Shown here piece after piece: positions 62,481 through 64,000 of a DNA stretch of 64,000 nucleotides. Both the position numbers and the translations under genes were made by a program. The DNA is from Flavimaricola marinus (GTDB lineage: Bacteria; Pseudomonadota; Alphaproteobacteria; Rhodobacterales; Rhodobacteraceae): NCBI RefSeq assembly GCF_900184895.1, contig NZ_FXZK01000001.1, positions 558,001-622,000 of the forward strand. The letters are read 5' to 3'. Numbering within the stretch: position 1 is the first letter of the stretch; every line of letters begins with the position of its first letter. The notes beneath the pieces are model-generated. The model saw only the letters and a list, made by a program, of their open reading frames with translations, ran no database searches and was not told the DNA's origin.

Positions 62481-62716
62481 GCCGCCTGCTCCTGCTCGTC
62501 TTCGGCCTCGTCCTCGACGTCCTCGTCCTTGCGCTTGCCCTTGATCGCGCCCCAGAGGCCGATCAGGATGGCTGCCCCGATGGCCGCACCGGCGACCCAA
62601 TGGTCATGGCCGGCCAGCCCCGCCAGATGGCCGGGATGCGCGGCCGCGGGGCCCGAAGCGGCAACAGCCACAGTGGTGGCAAGGTTCAGGTTCGGGGGCA
62701 GGCTCACAGGGCGCAT
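62477..62716 (-). CDS. Small membrane protein of the cobalamin operon
   Basis: 79 residues from an ATG with GGAG 6 bases upstream. A signal or span (about 8-24) is followed by AAAHPGHLAGLAGHDHWVAG, a His-rich periplasmic stretch, a second span (about 42-58) and a Lys/Glu/Asp-rich tail. The His pattern suggests metal contact, as in cobalt/nickel uptake helpers. No defined family can be assigned with confidence. It is the first gene of the cobalamin operon and overlaps cbiX (ATGA). Confidence 0.6.
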   Translation of the reverse strand: MRPVSLPPNLNLATTVAVAASGPAAAHPGHLAGLAGHDHWVAGAAIGAAILIGLWGAIKGKRKDEDVEDEAEDEQEQAA

Positions 62717-62939
62717 CTCAATCTCCAGCATCATCGGGGCCGAGAGAGATCCGCCGTGACGATGCGGCCCTTGGTCCCCGTCAGGGTCGACCGCGTTCCG
62801 CCACCTCTCCGGCCCCATCGGGGCGTCGTCAGGGGCAAGGTATAGAGACGGCGGGACAGAGTCGCAAACCCATATCCGCCCCTTTGCGCTCCGGCAAAGA
62901 CATGGCACTCTGCCGCCACAGGCCCGAACGAGGATCGCG
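62717..62939 (-). promoter_or_regulatory. Leader region of the cobalamin operon with a long paired stem
   Basis: Bases 62736-62746 can pair with about 62806-62817 as GGGGCC and GAGAG with a one-base bulge, closing about 60 bases of internal sequence. It ends about 20 bases before the first gene. A regulatory RNA is plausible, but no cobalamin riboswitch core or B12 box was seen. Confidence 0.4.
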
Positions 62940-63683
62940 ATGGACAACTACGGCCCCGAAAGCTTCGGCGCACTGAACGCAGAGGAATATGACGACCTGC
63001 ACGATCCGGGCACCACGGATCAGGCGGTCGATCTGCTGTTCGGGCTGTTCGGGGCGAGCGACGTGCTCGAACTGGCCATCGGTACCGGGCGGATCGCCCT
63101 GCCACTGGCCCGGCGCGGGGTCCGGATCAGCGGCATCGAGGGCTCGCCCCTGATGGTCGATGGCCTGCGCGCCAAACCGGGTGGGACCGACATCCCCGTG
63201 GTGATCGGGGATATGGCGGACGGCCGGTCCTTCGAGCCGTTCGAGGCGCCGTTCGATCACGCCTTTCTGGTGTTCAACACCCTGTTCAACCTGACCAGCC
63301 AGGAGGCGCAGGTCCGCTGCTTCGGGCACACCGCCGCACGGCTGCGGCCCGGCGGGCTCTTCGTCATCGAAACCTTCGTGCCCGATCACGCGCGGCTGGC
63401 CGAAACCCAGCGGGTCGAAACCAAGCGGCTCGATATCGAGCAAGTCTGGCTGGAGGCGGCGGTCCATGATCCGATCGCGCAAACCCTTGATATGCAACGG
63501 ATACGGATCACCAAGGACGGAACCAGACTGGTCCCGCTGCCGATGCGCTACGCCTTCCCGGCCGAGATCGACTTGATGGCGCAACTGGCCGGGCTGCGGC
63601 TGCGCGACCGCTGGGGCGGCTGGGACAAGCAAGCGCTTACAGCCACGTCCGGGATGCATATCTCGGTCTATGAGAAGCTCTGA
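62940..63683 (+). CDS. Class I SAM-dependent methyltransferase
   Basis: 247 residues from the ATG at 62940, with GAGGA upstream. Motif I is VLELAIGTGRIALPLARRG and the acidic residue is in ISGIEGSPLMVDGL. The C-terminal part is less conserved. It is divergent from the cobalamin operon; the substrate is unknown. Confidence 0.85.
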   Translation: MDNYGPESFGALNAEEYDDLHDPGTTDQAVDLLFGLFGASDVLELAIGTGRIALPLARRGVRISGIEGSPLMVDGLRAKPGGTDIPVVIGDMADGRSFEPFEAPFDHAFLVFNTLFNLTSQEAQVRCFGHTAARLRPGGLFVIETFVPDHARLAETQRVETKRLDIEQVWLEAAVHDPIAQTLDMQRIRITKDGTRLVPLPMRYAFPAEIDLMAQLAGLRLRDRWGGWDKQALTATSGMHISVYEKL

Positions 63684-63763
63684 GCAGCCCCCCTGTGCGC
63701 TGACGCAGGGTGGCAAGGCGGCGGGTATGGTCTAGGTCTGGGTTCAACACAGAGGAGAGCATC

Positions 63764-64000
63764 ATGGGCCAACTGATCGACGGCGTCTGGGACACAAGCT
63801 GGTATGACACGAAATCGACGGGCGGAGCCTTCAAGCGCAAAGAAGCGCTGTTCCGAAACTGGGTGACCGCCGACGGGTCTGCGGGGCCGACAGGCACAAG
63901 CGGGTTCAAAGCCGAAAGCGGGCGCTACCACCTCTATGTCAGCTACGCCTGTCCTTGGGCGCACCGGACGCTGATCTTCCGGGCGCTCAAGGGGCTGGAG
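63764..64000 (+). CDS. Glutathionyl-hydroquinone reductase (ECM4/YqjG family), truncated by window edge
   Basis: First 79 codons only. GAGGAGA precedes the ATG. The sequence contains SGRYHLYVSYACPWAHRTLI, with the CPWAH motif that marks glutathionyl-hydroquinone reductases, and the family GxFxR-type segment (GGAFKRKEALFRNWV) before it. It reduces glutathionyl-hydroquinones. The rest lies beyond 64000. Confidence 0.85.
   Translation, partial: MGQLIDGVWDTSWYDTKSTGGAFKRKEALFRNWVTADGSAGPTGTSGFKAESGRYHLYVSYACPWAHRTLIFRALKGLE

Noticed and set aside
62717-62939. Cobalamin riboswitch before the cobalamin operon
   Set aside because: No recognisable conserved core or B12 box was found on either strand. 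Kept only as an unclassified structured leader.

Overview
The window is chromosomal DNA of a high-GC alphaproteobacterium, most likely a Rhodobacterales (Rhodobacter/Roseobacter-type) species. The evidence is a 391-residue EF-Tu, the order rpoZ-rel-DUF2062-pdxJ-acpS-lepB-rnc-era-DUF1491-recO, tRNA-Trp(CCA) lying upstream of secE-nusG, a methylsuccinyl-CoA dehydrogenase of the ethylmalonyl-CoA pathway, three tandem peptide deformylases before fmt, and short GC-rich intergenic repeats. No phage, plasmid, transposase or CRISPR genes were seen.

Layout. 1-14409, read on the minus strand, is the ribosomal protein / RNA polymerase region: tRNA-Trp, secE, nusG, rplK, rplA, rplJ, rplL, rpoB and a truncated rpoC. 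Two insertions on the plus strand break it: a GDSL-RTX protein gene between rplA and rplJ, and a BglII-like endonuclease / MT-A70 methylase pair between secE and tRNA-Trp. 14611-24266 holds an SLC13-type permease, the Tat-exported CpdB nucleotidase, a DUF374 acyltransferase-like protein, a Vat/CatB-type acetyltransferase, tuf, and a tightly overlapping parC-small membrane protein-DUF898-M48 peptidase set (parC ends at 24266 and begins at 26572). 26824-36083 is mixed: SH3 protein, SDR, HIG1-like protein, ATP:cob(I)alamin adenosyltransferase, an ispH-lysE-DUF3429-methyltransferase-rnhA run, two TetR regulators (one with a clear operator pair facing a DUF1772 gene), a phytanoyl-CoA dioxygenase-like protein and two small unknown membrane proteins.

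36121-46806 is the conserved block from the NYN protein and folK through rpoZ, rel, pdxJ, acpS, lepB, rnc, era and recO, which joins stringent response, lipid and PLP cofactor synthesis, protein export, RNA processing and repair. 46803-55686 holds a reductase, small envelope proteins, mcd, a TauE/SafE permease, fmt with three def genes (the third lacks catalytic residues), and a PatB/MalY C-S lyase. 55801-62716 is a minus-strand cobalamin corrin-ring operon (79-residue membrane protein, cbiX, cobH, cobL, cobI, cbiG-cobJ fusion, cobM). The right edge has a methyltransferase and a truncated glutathionyl-hydroquinone reductase.

The most unusual features are the restriction-modification insertion at secE, the RTX gene inside the rpl cluster, the degenerate third deformylase, the cbiG-cobJ fusion whose C-terminal tail is encoded by a dispersed repeat, and two related short repeat families that sit just before start codons. 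No wholly new multi-gene system could be demonstrated from sequence alone.
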